Positions 32,648 to 43,829 of a stretch of DNA of 64,000 nt are shown here, in pieces; the first letter of the stretch is position 1, and the number at the start of each line of letters is the position of its first letter. A program made the position numbers and the translations under genes. Source of the DNA: Corallium rubrum (taxonomy: Eukaryota > Cnidaria > Anthozoa > Scleralcyonacea > Coralliidae); the NCBI GenBank assembly GCA_964035015.1, contig OZ035998.1:19163327-19227326 (forward strand), written 5' to 3'. The notes beneath the pieces were generated by a model that saw nothing but the letters and a program-made list of their open reading frames with translations, ran no database searches and was not told the DNA's origin.

Positions 32648-34198
32648 GCACAGAATAAGGATCAACCAGAAGTCCAACTCAGTGTCGACACCTTTGATGT
32701 AAGCGTCCTCGGGAAATGTCGGCCTCGCGATCCCGGCGCCATTTTGAAAGTAAGTGCCCCCGGGAAATTAGCCCTCTCGTCCTTGCGACCCTCGGGCTCC
32801 TGTATTCAATTACTCTTGGCCTTCTTGCGACCTTTTTATTAAATTTATATTGTTATCTATCTATTTAAATAATATTTAGTTTAGTTAAGTAAATAAGTAA
32901 TTTACTTTAGAAAACGATTCTTTGGAGATAAAAATCTTTGACCACGAGGTTATTAAAACTTCAGTGCGCAGATACTACGGGTAAAAGTCCGTGGCAAAAA
33001 AGTCCTGTAGTCACGAAGCGGGTTTTACATTTCTCGATTTTGCCGACACATTTGTTTATAGAAAAAGATGGCTAAAAGTTTCGCAACTATGCATTGTTGA
33101 AATACATGGGGTACGTATGTTGTTAGAAATTTTATAAACTTTGATTCGGTATATAGTTCAAATTTTAGTGTTACCTGTAACTTTTTAAAATGTTCAAAAT
33201 GTTCTCACCATTGTTCGTAAAATAAGAATTATATAATGGGAAATGGACTCCTCACAAGTGTTATAGAATTTTGGATTTTGTTTTTAAATACTAAACGCAC
33301 AGCCCTGAACAAGATATTAAACAAAGGGTACTGTCAAGTGCTATTTATGTCAGAACTTTTAATTTTCTTGCTGGGAAGTATTTTAAAATATGAAAAAAAC
33401 ATCATTATTTTGACGTGGACCGTCTGAAATGGATGAATTTCTTAAGTTTGTTTTGCCTTTTGTTGTTTTGGTGTTTGCTATAACCTCAGAAAAACTTCTG
33501 GCATGAAGCTAAGATATTTCTTGAACAGAAGCTAATTCAAATATGAAAGGAGTGGAAAAGTTTGCAGATTTCTAGTTGAAGTTGAAAACGTTTTTGGTGC
33601 AAATTAGTGATCATACCTTTTGAATATATGAAAAAATATTAAAACTTTTATGGTCAATGGTCAGAACATTTTGAACATTTTAAAAGGTAACACTATGATT
33701 TGAACTATATACCGAATGAAAGCTTATAAAATTTCTAACAACATACGTACCCGATGTATTTCAACAATGCGTAGTTCCGTAAATTTTAGCCATCTTCTTT
33801 TATAAACAAATGTGTCGGCATAATCGAGAAATGTAAAACTCAGCTTCGTGAGTACAGGACTTTTTTGCCACGGACTTTTACCCGTAGTATCCGCGTACTG
33901 AAGTTTTAATAACCTCGTGGTCAAAGAATTTTATCTCCAAAGAATCGTTTTCTAAAGTAAATTACTTATTTACTTAACTAAATATTATTTATATATATAT
34001 AGATAACAATATAAAGTTAATTAAAAGGTCACAAGAAGGCCAAGAGTAATTGACTACAGGAGCCCAAGGGTCGTAAGGTCGAGGGGGATAATTTCCCGGG
34101 TGCACTTACTTTCAAAATGGCGGACTGGCGCATGCGCATAAAAATAATGGGACACTTTTTTCCGCGAGTTGGACTTCTGGTTGATCCTTATTCTGTGC
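32648..34198. mobile_element. Large fold-back element, about 550-bp arms
   Basis: The outer ends GCACAGAATAAGGATCAACC and GGTTGATCCTTATTCTGTGC are inverted. Pairing continues through AGTCCGTGGCAAAAAAGTCC against GGACTTTTTTGCCACGGACT and GTACGTATGTTGTTAGAAAT against its inverse, up to about 33205 and 33645, leaving a loop of about 440 bp. Arm identity is high but not perfect. No transposase frame exists. It sits in a TRA2 intron. Confidence 0.85.
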
Positions 34199-34638
34199 CC
34201 CTAGTATTGGATGAGGGACGTCCCTCATCCAGTATTCATGAGGGACAATTAGACCAAACGTCCCTCATTACTATTAATAAGGAAATCGCCCCTCATAATA
34301 ATCATCAGGGCGATGCAACAAAGGGTGTGAACACTGTTAACAGAAGGGAGTCCCTCAGAGTTGCAAAGCTGAATTCATCTTCTATATTCAATCTTGTTTA
34401 GCTTCCAAGTTATGGGATAATGATTTGTCTTTGCAGTAATTAACCCTCAATGCCATACACTTAGTCATTACATGTTTGCCAAAGTTTCTGCCGGCATGGT
34501 TTCCCAGTGTTTAGTCTTTGATATGCTTCGAATGCAAGATGACTGAACATTTCAAGATCTTTTCGATGTTTTCTTTTGCATTTTAAGAAAGTTCAAAATT
34601 CACGAGGTAAACATGATTTTACTAAACGAAAGACTTAC
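34199..34638. other. TRA2 intron with GAGGGAC direct repeats
   Basis: GATGAGGGACGTCCCTCATC (34209-34228) is a perfect palindrome, followed by a further CATGAGGGACAATTAGACC and CGTCCCTCATTA. The 94-codon frame through it is not family-like. Confidence 0.5.
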
Positions 34639-34754
34639 TGCGATGGCTTTCCCATATATACACCAGGTGTTGGAGTGTGAGCTCGTTGGGTGATGGAATA
34701 GTCAACACGAATACGACGTCCATCTAATTCAAGGCCGCTAGTTTCCTCCTTTAC
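34639..34754 (-). CDS. TRA2: TRA2 exon, end of RRM and linker
   Basis: The exon lies between a TTCTTAAG acceptor and a GTAAGT donor, 116 nt. It encodes [20 protein letters not shown] (the last beta strand region of the RRM) followed by [18 protein letters not shown] and two bases of the next Gln codon. The HTPTPG-x-YMG-x-P linker is the family hallmark that separates TRA2 from other SR proteins. Confidence 0.97.
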
Positions 34755-36326
34755 CTTAAGAATCATAAAAGTATGAAGTAAAGCTATCACTATTAACAGT
34801 CATTAAAGACAACACGTTTATTTTCAGGCTATGAACAAGTATATTTGGGAAATGTTATGCGGTGTGTTTGGTAAACACTTTAGGAAATATTTGAATTCTT
34901 CGCTTTCTAAAATGCAACAAGACGCCTGGTCAGGCGTTCACTTGGGCCGGCAAAATCACAGTGCTATATATATAGTAGGTGAAGGTGTTTTGGGTAAAAG
35001 GTACTGAAGTGTTATCGAAGCTACAATCATATACACGCGCAGGTTGTCACAACACAACTATTAACGGCGTGTGCGATTTTAAGTGTATATAATATCAAGA
35101 TACTTGCCGGCGACATTAGCGACAGTTCGGCTCTGTTATTTTTTTTTGTGACCAATAACGATGTCTGTGAACACACAGAACACATCCGAGTTTACTGCCC
35201 AATAACTGTGTCTGTGAACACACAAAACACATCCGAGACGAGAAAGGGCACTCACTCACTCAGTCGAAAAGAAAGAAGGCACATGCAGTCATGCACTGGT
35301 CACATGCATAAATATAGTCGCATGCCTCAGTTTCGCAAAAGCTTATTGGTCAATATCGCCAGCGGACGCGCGGACGACTAATAACGCGTAGCAAAAAAAT
35401 AAAAATAAGAATCGCGAAACCTAGACCTGTCTACCTGCGATAGCCCGAGTAATAACATTTCCTCTACGTTCGGGGCATATTTATTTTGAGCAAGATACAT
35501 TACATAAAAGCCATGCATATTACTGACACTGTATATGTTTTGTATGAATCCTGACCTTGCAGAGTATTTGCATAACAATGGCGCAAAATTCTTGCAGGCG
35601 ATAAAAAAAAATGTTAGTCTTTAGTCTGTGCATGGTGACTAAACAACTGAAGAATAATTAACCCATTCCTGCCTGAGCTGACCAAAAACGCCCCTTCATT
35701 TTTTTACTCTGTCTAACGCGAGACAATTCTACTCGTCAAAGGAAAAACGCTCAGATATCTTAGAAAGTAATGGGCAGGCCTTGAATTTCATCGAGGACAT
35801 GTCTGTCGATAATCGACATATGGCTGCTGATAGGATTTTTTTTTCATAATCTGTAGGACACTTTTGTCCACCGATGGAGTATTTAAATTTTCCCAATCGA
35901 ACGTATCATACGAAATGTTCAGCGATAGAATATGCCAGCCAATGATTGAATTATTATCAGCATGCAATTTTCAGAAATTTGTACGGTACACAACTAAATA
36001 GTAAATTGCGGCTAATTGCTTTGGCGGACATTGCGGGATCGACAGCAGCCTGGAAATTCAAGCCAATTGCATGGGCGCAACTGTGCTTGCCGCTCTCGCA
36101 TGCTCAAACACTGGCGGCCATTGCTCATTTAATGTTAAAATGTATAAATAACTTAATTAATTCTTTGAAAGTTTTCATGGCGATAATGTAATCTAAACAG
36201 CTTATTGTTGTTGCTCTGATGAAGGCCTGAGTCCACAGGCCGAACGCTTAGAAAATAAATATACTTTACGTGGTGTTTCCACAAAACTTATCTATAGTAT
36301 AAATAACTTGTTGATTGTAATTCTCG
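34755..36326. other. TRA2 intron, no gene recognised
   Basis: 35150-35240 has a duplicated block (CTGTGAACACACAGAACACATCC and CTGTGAACACACAAAACACATCC). 36215-36300 carries GGTGTTTCCACAAAA, shared with the hairpin at 47107-47236. Nothing coding is supported. Confidence 0.55.
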
Positions 36327-36816
36327 TTTAATGTGTATGTGAAACGAAAATTAAGTTTGTCTTATTTGAACGAACTCTTAACATAATGGGGAATATCAAT
36401 TTACAGCTTTTTCATATTTTACTTAGTTCTTGAGATATTTACACTTATGTGAAATTCAAATGAGATAACTTATGGTTCGTTTTTTTTCTAATTAACATAT
36501 TCGAAAATCGTGAATATTTTTAAGATTACTGATCAAAATCACTTGTAACTTGTCATTCATGTTTAGTTGCACGAACTGTAGCAATAGGCAAAGTTTCAAG
36601 TGATTTTGTTCAATAATCTTAAAAATATTCGCGATTTTCGAATATGTTAATTAGTGAAAAAACGAACCATAAGTTATCTCATTTGACTATCACGTAAGTC
36701 TAAATATCTCAAGAACTAAGTAAAATATGAAAAAGCTGTAAATTGATATTCCCCATTATTTTAAGAGTTCTTTCAAATAAGACAAACTTAATTTTCGTTT
36801 CATATACACTTTAATA
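36327..36816. repeat. Fold-back element with about 228-bp arms
   Basis: The left arm (36327-36554, for example GTGAAACGAAAATTAAGTTT) and the right arm (36589-36816, for example AAACTTAATTTTCGTTTCAT) pair over their whole length. The loop of about 34 nt carries TCATGTTTAGTTGCACG. It is in a TRA2 intron and has no coding content. Confidence 0.9.
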
Positions 36817-37042
36817 GGCGAATTTCAGGGTATTGCGTGCGCGTCATTTTGCAAAGAAATTGGCGGGCCCGTGGCGGGCTCCCCACAAAGTAAGCAATGG
36901 CAAACAGACTTGCTAGCGAGTCAACACCACCAGAATAACAGAAACTGTATCTATACTTTGTTGATTTTAAACAGTATGTTTACTTTGAGTGGAGCTTGCC
37001 AGTTTTGAAAAGTGATGCGCGCGCAACACCCTGAAACTCGCC
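36817..37042. mobile_element. MITE with GGCGAATTTCAGGGT ends
   Basis: The left end GGCGAATTTCAGGGTATTGC and the right end GCAACACCCTGAAACTCGCC are inverted and about 90% alike over about 30 bp. It directly follows the fold-back arm. The target duplication is unclear. Confidence 0.7.
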
Positions 37043-37318
37043 AATTGTTGATTTTTTATTTCGTTTAATAGCATAAGATCCTTAAGTTAAAATATCATGT
37101 GGACGTTTATCTACAAAATTGTTTTAATTATCGTTATAACTGAATTGGTGTTTTTCTTAAAGCTGTATAGTGGATTTAGTAGGATAAGTTAAAACTGCAA
37201 GCAGAGTGAAAAATCTACATTATTGCATGATTCGTGTGTACTAGCCTGCGTAGCTAATAAGGTTTTAAGGTTTGGAGACTAAAACACTTGAGTCAAAGAA
37301 GACTAAAAAACCACCTAC

Positions 37319-37378
37319 CTTCTCAGCTTCACTGGAGTCAGGAAAATAAGCGAATGCAAATCCTCTGGAGCGTCCTGA
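37319..37378 (-). CDS. TRA2: TRA2 exon, RNP1 of the RRM
   Basis: This 60-nt exon lies between a TTTTAG acceptor and a GTAGGT donor and encodes 20 residues, SGRSRGFAFAYFPDSSEAEK. RGFAFAYF (residues 153-160) is the RNP1 octamer of the RNA-recognition motif with both aromatic RNA-stacking positions present. Phase 0 on both sides is consistent with the neighbours. Confidence 0.96.
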
Positions 37379-37985
37379 CTAAAAGATTACAAAAGACACT
37401 TTCGCTGCTTGTTGGTTTTTTTCATAAATCGTAATGATATTTCAATAAATTTTACTTATTCTCTTTGGATTTATTCTTTTATAATACCATACACATCAAG
37501 AATGTTCAGATGTGTGAGTAAATAAAATTGATTGATTGATTGATTGATGTGGTCTTAATTTATCAAGGGGCTGAACACCTATAATCTACCACTGTTCTCA
37601 AAGAATTAACCCATTCCTGTCAATTCCTCTTGCACATTAATTCACAACAACTCACCAAAAGATGAGAATTGTTCCTTTAGATTTACTGTACTGTACTGTA
37701 CTTCAATTTAGACACTGACGATATGACGTCAAAATTGAAAAGAATTCCACTGCGTCACTGTGCCTCAAAATTAAGCCATTCTTTCTACACACTCAAAATT
37801 GTGGCATAAAATATGAGAATGGTAACCTCATTTCTCAAGTACGATGGTAGATATTGTAAAACTACTGTATTAACATTTTCAAATACTACATTGAAAGAAC
37901 TCTTATTTAAAAGTAATTACTTTTTTGACTGAAGTTCTCCTTTAAGGTCTCGAATATAACATGACACTTGTGTTTGACACAACAG

Positions 37986-38761
37986 CAGTGTTCGCCAGTA
38001 ACGAACTAAATTTACTTCGTTACTTTACTTAAGCAAAAAAAATCAGTAAATACTTTTTACTTGTAACAAAGTAAAATTTTTGTTAAATAATTACTTTTTA
38101 ACTTCGTTACTTTTTGTTTATCGGCGAAGTAAAAAAATAAAATTCACAACGCGGAGTCACGGTCTAATCCATCTATCCGCTGGAGATGTAGAGTGGAGAG
38201 ATCGCATCATGTTGGTTTTACATGTACACGTGATTGGCAACTATCGACTTGGCGCCAAGCGCCGTCAACCAGCACCCAGACTAAGTACAGTCCCACATTA
38301 AAGTACAGTATTTGTCCAAATGTTTGGTTCTGATTAGTATTGTCAATTGTCATTTGTCGTGTTGGTTAATGGTTCGAGAATTTATATCTTGTTTCAGAAG
38401 TACTTTTCTGGAATTTATATTTTTTCAGTACTTTTACTTAAGTAAGATTTTCCGGCCATACTTTTACTAAGTAAGATTTTCAGACCATACTTTTACTTAA
38501 GTAAGATTTTCATGTCATACTTTTACTTTTACTTATGTAAGATTTTCAGGCCATACTTTTACTTAAGTAAGATTTTCATGTCATACTTTTACTTTTACTT
38601 AAGTGAGATTTTCAGGCCATACTTTTACTTAAGTAAGATTTTCATGTCATACTTTTACTTAAGTAAGATTTTCAGGCCATACTTTCACTTCTAAGTAAAA
38701 ACTGAGGAGTTACTTTTTACTTTTACTTAAGTACAAAATATCAGTACTTTGCTGAACACTG
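37986..38761. mobile_element. hAT element with exact 8-bp TSD
   Basis: CAGTGTTCGCCAGTAACG and its inverted partner ending TTTGCTGAACACTG share terminal CAGTGTTC/GAACACTG. They are flanked by exact CACAACAG copies (37978-37985, 38762-38769). The 3' interior (38440-38690) is a tandem of about 31 bp with TACTTAAGTAAGATTTTCAG. No transposase frame is present. It lies in the TRA2 intron between the RNP2 and RNP1 exons. Confidence 0.9.
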
Positions 38762-38877
38762 CACAACAGTCACAATTCCACTCACAGGATTCAGTTGTAG
38801 TATTATAATACAGGTGTACTTCATCAATACTTCTTCTCTCAAACAATAAGATATCAATACCAATGATATCAGTTTAC

Positions 38878-39006
38878 CTGATGATCATAAACCAACTGGC
38901 ATGAACTGACAGTGCCATACTTCTCAAGAAATTCTTTCAAATCTCTTTCAGTAGTGTAGAGACTTAACCCAAAAATCCCAAGGCAATTTGACTTTGGTGG
39001 GTCATC
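38878..39006 (-). CDS. TRA2: TRA2 exon, RNP2 of the RRM
   Basis: The exon lies between a TAACAG acceptor and a GTAAAC donor, 129 nt, 43 codons in phase 0. It encodes DDPPKSNCLGIFGLSLYTTE and RDLKEFLEKYGTVSSCQLVY, then DHQ. CLGIFGL (residues 113-119) is the RNP2 hexamer region and LSLYTTERDL is characteristic of TRA2. Confidence 0.97.
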
Positions 39007-39228
39007 CTGTTAAAACCACAAAACAAATATTTCCTCAAATATGGTATTATGATCCAAAGATTACAACACAAACAAAAAACAACAACACAGGGTTCGAATT
39101 AAATATTCAAAAGTGAATAGCGAATTTTGCCCCGAGTTATCTTTGCGGTATAAACAGTTTTAATGAGGTAAAATTGAGAGATGTTGGCCAGGATGCGCTT
39201 CCAAACCATTTTATGTCAGTGAAAGACG

Positions 39229-39668
39229 TTAGGCTATGTTCTAAGACATCACACTATGTTCTAAGACATTACACGCTATGTTCTAAGACATTACGCTATA
39301 TGTTCTAAGACATTACACTATGTTCTAAGACATTACGCTATATGTTCTAAGACATTACACTATGTTCTAAGACATTACGCTATGTTCTAAGACATTACGC
39401 TATGTTCTAAGACATTAATTACGCTACGTTCTAAGACATTACACTACATTCTAAGACATTACGCTATGTTCTAAGATATTACGCTATGTTCTAAGACATT
39501 ACGCTACGTTCTAAGATATATATTACGCTATGTTCTAAGACATTACGCTATGTTCTAAGATATTACGCTACATTCTAAGACATTACGCTATGTTCTAAGA
39601 TATTACGCTATGTTCTAAGACATTACGCTACGTTCTAAGATATTACGCTATGTTCTAAGACATCTAAG
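39229..39668. repeat. 20-bp minisatellite next to a TRA2 donor site
   Basis: About 21 units of TATGTTCTAAGACATTACGC occur with small variants and a few length changes. On the TRA2 strand the array begins only about 31 bases after the donor of the 40-nt exon, so it occupies the start of that intron. Confidence 0.95.
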
Positions 39669-39698
39669 ACAACACCTCAACACAAATATATACTGTAC

Positions 39699-39738
39699 CC
39701 GACTTCCATAATGTCTTTTGCGCTTCGACATTGGGGAC
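39699..39738 (-). CDS. TRA2: TRA2 exon (40 nt), RS1-RRM junction
   Basis: After TTAAACAG, a G completes an Arg codon. The exon then encodes SPMSKRKRHYGSR to a GTACAG donor. SPMS followed by a basic stretch just before the RRM is conserved in animal TRA2. The phase fits exactly with both neighbours. Confidence 0.93.
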
Positions 39739-40248
39739 CTGTTTAAAATAGGAAAAAGAGAAAATTCTCATCAGTATGACTAGATCTTTCAACAATAAAA
39801 TGCTAAACTGCTCCTGTGTGTAATTGAGTCTCGAAAATTATAGATAGAAGACCCTCGTGATCTTAATTCCATCTAATTCTTGAGACTATATCCCACCTAA
39901 TCGCAACCTAAATCCTTACCCTATAACTGTCACTGTCAAGGCTCGTTTAGACAGGCTATTTTTGTTGCGTTTCTCTCCTTCTGACACATGCGATTGATTG
40001 GATTGACTTAGGAGAACATTTGTGCAGAGCTAAATGAAGTTCAATACTTTGGTGAGACACTCACTCAATCGCATGTGTCAGAGCGAAACAAATCTCAACA
40101 AAAATCGTCTGTGTAAATGGGCCTTCACATTGTAATGCTTTCTCTAGTACAGTAAAACAGTTGATTTCAATTTTGCATTTTACTACTCGTAGTCTATCAT
40201 TGCCTAAAACCTTATTTCATAACATGCTAAAATAATCAATTTATTAAC

Positions 40249-40374
40249 CTTCTCTTGTAATATGGGCTCCTGGATCTTGAACGTGAGGATTTTCTGCGAG
40301 AATTTCGAGATCGAGACCGGGAACGAGATCTTGAATGTGAAGAATGAGACTTTGAACGGCTCCAGGAATGAGAT
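40249..40374 (-). CDS. TRA2: TRA2 exon, second half of RS1
   Basis: The exon lies between a TTTCAG acceptor and a GTTAAT donor, 126 nt. It encodes SHSWSRSKSHSSHSRSRSRS and RSRNSRRKSSRSRSRSPYYK. It is the Arg/Ser-rich N-terminal activation domain that is phosphorylated by SR-protein kinases in this family. The exon itself is rich in GAA/AGA-type splicing-enhancer triplets. Confidence 0.95.
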
Positions 40375-40499
40375 CTGAAATAATATTTTCATCAGGTACA
40401 TTATGTTAACAATACAACCCCAAATCATTAATAAATTCAGTCAGGAGGAAAAGACATACAAATTGAAATCAGTAGAGTCTTGGTTGAATAAATTAGGCA

Positions 40500-40615
40500 A
40501 ACTTTCACCTCGATCTTTTCTCAAAATACTGATTTGTTTGAGATGCTACAGACTGTATATCATACACTCAGAAGAGTGTTTTACCACAATATCCAAACAC
40601 TGAGACATTTGTCAT
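40500..40615 (-). repeat. Dispersed repeat shared with 26160-26285 and 48160-48300
   Basis: On the minus strand it carries CAGTGTTTGGATATTGTGG, AAAACACTC and GTGTATGATATA, matching 26236-26285. It has no coding function. Confidence 0.5.
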
Positions 40616-40829
40616 AAACAGAGGCATAACATGTTAATTGCTGATGATATATTATAAAGATACATGGATTAGTTCCCACATGTAAAGGTATAACTTCCCA
40701 CATATAAGTAAATGATGCACTATAATATACAGAACTGCTTCCTATGTCAAGGTATTTAGTCCTTACTAGTATATATATATACATGGACACCATGTACACG
40801 CGAAATTACACGCGAGATAAAAAAAACCC

Positions 40830-41978
40830 TGAATATATATAATAAAAAGTTCTCTGACCCGAAGCTGTTTGGAGAGTAGAATATTGAGTTGCTGAGAACT
40901 CCTTGTATTACGTTTACTGACATCTCCCCTCTTAATAAATTGTGAGACAAGATAGTTAGGGGCACATCCAGTCATACATTTAAATGTCATCACTGCCTGG
41001 CAATAAAGTTGGGTTTTGACTGGAAGTCAGTGTAATTCCTTTAGAGGAGGAGTAATATATATGATCAAACTTTTTCGCAAAATTTTGTACGGCTTGTAAT
41101 TTGTGCAGATTTTTGTCCGTTGTATTGGACCAAATGTTGCAACAATACTACAACTTGCTAAAAACTAGGGCATTGATTACTGTAATTAAGTTTGTTTGTC
41201 AAAGGCATGTTTAACGTGGTTAACTTGTCCAAGACGCAACTTACAGGTTGAAATTGTGTTCATTATGTGATCATTGAAGGACATTTCGGATCAAACATCA
41301 CTGCAAGGTCCTTAATTGTTAGTGAAGGGACGATGACTCTTCCCAGTAAAGACAGATGGAAATCTGTCATTCTAGATCTCATTTGACGACTACCAAATAC
41401 CATTAACTTTGTCTTTTCGGGGTTTAATAATATGGTTGTTAAAACACCAACTACGCACTGATCAAATCACAGTTCATCTCTGTCACAGTATATTGACAAT
41501 CCTCCAGGTGAAATGAAGCATAGAGTTTAGTGTCGTCTACATAGCATTCTGAGGAACAATTCTGTGGAACCGACAGTAGATTGTTAACATAGACAGTAAT
41601 ATAGACAGTAAAAAGTAAGGGGCCCAAAATACTGCCTTGTGGTACACTGCGAACGACGGGCAATGGATCAGAAACCACCGAATGAATGCGTACAACTTGT
41701 TGTCTGTTTGTAAGATAACTATGAAATCAATGAAGAACAGGAGAGGAAGCACCTCTTGTAATTTGGCCAGTAATATCTCATGGTTTATGCTGTCAAATGC
41801 TTTGCTCATATCAAGGAAAACAAAGGCTGAAAGTTTTTTGTTGTCAATGCCTTTAAGAATTGCATCAGTTGTGTGGATTAATGAAGTTTCTGTTGAATGC
41901 CATTTTTTGTTCCCGCTTTGTTTTGTTGCCAGTCTCTCTCTAGGGATCAGGTAAGCAGTAAACTTGGACAGAACCATT
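40830..41978 (-). pseudogene. LINE reverse transcriptase fragment, copy 2
   Basis: From 41978 downward the frames encode the RT start (FTAYLIPRERLATKQSGNKK), FVFLDMSKAFDSINHE, then in shifted frames SVPQGSILGPLLFTVY and CYVDDTKLYASF (the YxDD catalytic box). A C-terminal MTFKCMTGCAPNYLVSQFIK segment follows. Frameshifts and stops break it throughout. The first about 400 bp are almost identical to 5045-5456, including the same junction with non-LINE DNA. It is in the TRA2 intron, sense to TRA2. Confidence 0.85.
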
Positions 41979-42480
41979 GCCTACTTATAACTGGACTGCG
42001 GGTGCCCTATGAAAAAATGGCCCAAATACATGCCATCAGGCGCCATCTTGTTAGGTTTTAGCCGGGAAATTGACCAATCACAGGGCAGCTTTTGGCTAAC
42101 TGTGTCTTGCAAGATTAAAAAGGGCACAGGACCAAATTTACAAAAAAAAATTGTTGACAAACATTTTGAAAGCCAAAAACCCTTGTCGGTAAGCAAAAAG
42201 TGCAACTAAACCAAACATATTTACAGGTTTCTTTTTACTGTACATGTAAAGGATAATTCTGAATTGTTTTACGTTGTATTTGTATGTTTCTTGAGTTTCT
42301 TTGTGTTCGGGAAGATGTTTTAACTGTCCATTTTGAGCTTGCTTCATTCAACAAACACAGCAAAGAAAAAAGCTTGGAATTTTCCACGGAACCCTTGTTT
42401 CATGCCATTATTTACATGTACAGTATTTGAATGACTTTGAACTTTTTACTTTAAAAAAGAATTAAATTTCTGTGTAAACG
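41979..42480 (-). mobile_element. hAT-like element body, copy 2
   Basis: It is homologous in reverse to 4556-5044, for example AAATATGTTTGGTTTAGTTG and CAAGATGGCGCCTGATGGC. It ends at the inner terminal motif ACCCGCAGTCCAGTTATAAG beside the RT fragment. The far end is cut where a MITE-like repeat begins at about 42483. No complete TIR pair is present. Confidence 0.8.
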
Positions 42481-42482
42481 TC

Positions 42483-42660
42483 TTTCAACACAGACACTAC
42501 AATAATTTTAGCAATACTAGGGCGTTTTGGAAGTCATTAAACTAGCTTCAAATATCAAATATAATAGTTAGTAGTTAACCATGACTTCTTTAAATTGTAA
42601 AATTTATGTTGCTTGTTAGCTGCCACCATCGTCCTAGTGCGTTGTTTAATAAACAATAGG
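42483..42660. repeat. AGGGAC-ended MITE-like repeat, partial copy 3
   Basis: CAGACACTACAATAATTTTA, CTAGCTTCAAATATCAAAT and AAATTTATGTTGCTTGTTAG match 881-1012, so this is the right half of the family. Confidence 0.7.
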
Positions 42661-43719
42661 GACCTTAAGATTGCCAGTGTAGCTACTAGCTATCCACCAT
42701 CTTTAATGTATAGTATAGTGAAGAACCACTCCAGCACGGAAGGGCCGGGGACGAGAATGTTCAGAACGAAAATGTTTAATTATCATAAATGGCAGAAAAA
42801 AAGCACACTGGAGGCAATTATAATGCATGTACTAAACTATTTTAACAAGAGATTAAGACCATCACCGAGTACAAATACATTTGAGTAAGCATTTCGTATT
42901 ACAACTTTCAAAAGGAATTGTAATAATTGTGTTTAAACACCTACAGTATAGTAATATTTGTTGGTGTTCGTTTTTATGTAAAATTTGAACTATGCTCGCG
43001 GTAGCCTGTTTAATTAGATGAAAAAGTTCACTCAAAATGCTGGAAATGGTGTTTCCGAGGTTCTAGACTTCAAAAATTTCCCGGGTACCCCACCCCAACA
43101 AATGCGGTCACTAAATTGCTACCTCCATGTTCAGTTGCCTACTTTCTAAAATGAGCCTGCTACTTTCAAAATTAATGAAACCCCTGAAAATCATGTACTT
43201 ACCTATGAAGGATACCTTTACTCAACTACTTCTAAAGTTTTTATGGTGTTAAATTGTTGTCTATCCTTTTATGAAAGTGCTTTAATTTCTACTACTCCGT
43301 TACATAAAACACGTCTTTATTGTCTTAAAATAGCCACTAGCCAGGCAAGATAATTACATGTCCAACAAGTTTTGCTGGCACAGGCAACTTTCTGAGTTTG
43401 AAAGCCCTGCAAATCTGGTAGCAGTGATGAACCAGGGAAATTCGGTAATGGTGACTTAGCTTCGTGAATTTGATGCTTAAAGTCACCAAAGACAAGGACA
43501 ACGAAATAGTGGAGTTACCAGCGTTTCTTTGGAGGAAAACAGCTAACAGCTATGCCAATGCCATCACCAAACTCAAGAAAGCAATTTGCCCTAAATTCAC
43601 TGAGACAATTTCTAAGCAGAATTCGAGTGTCACACCCTATTGATTTATTGTGAATTTTCTTCATAAATTACTGAGTTTGAAAAATACGGTTCTCATACTG
43701 ACTACATGTACTTTCTAAC

Positions 43720-43829
43720 CTTGAACGTGATCTTGATCTGGAGTATGAATGGGCTTTATGAGACTTAGATCTGGACTTTGATCTAGAACGATCTTTCCTT
43801 CCATTTTCATCTGGAGAGCGAGACTTTTG
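43720..43829 (-). CDS. TRA2: TRA2 exon, first half of RS1
   Basis: The exon lies between a TTGTAG acceptor and a GTTAGA donor, 110 nt. It encodes QKSRSPDENGRKDRSRSKSR and SKSHKAHSYSRSRSRS, with two bases of an Arg codon carried over. It is in phase with the start exon at 52735-52773. Confidence 0.94.

Noticed and set aside
39229..39668. CRISPR-like repeat
   Set aside because: The 20-bp units abut one another without spacers; it is a minisatellite.
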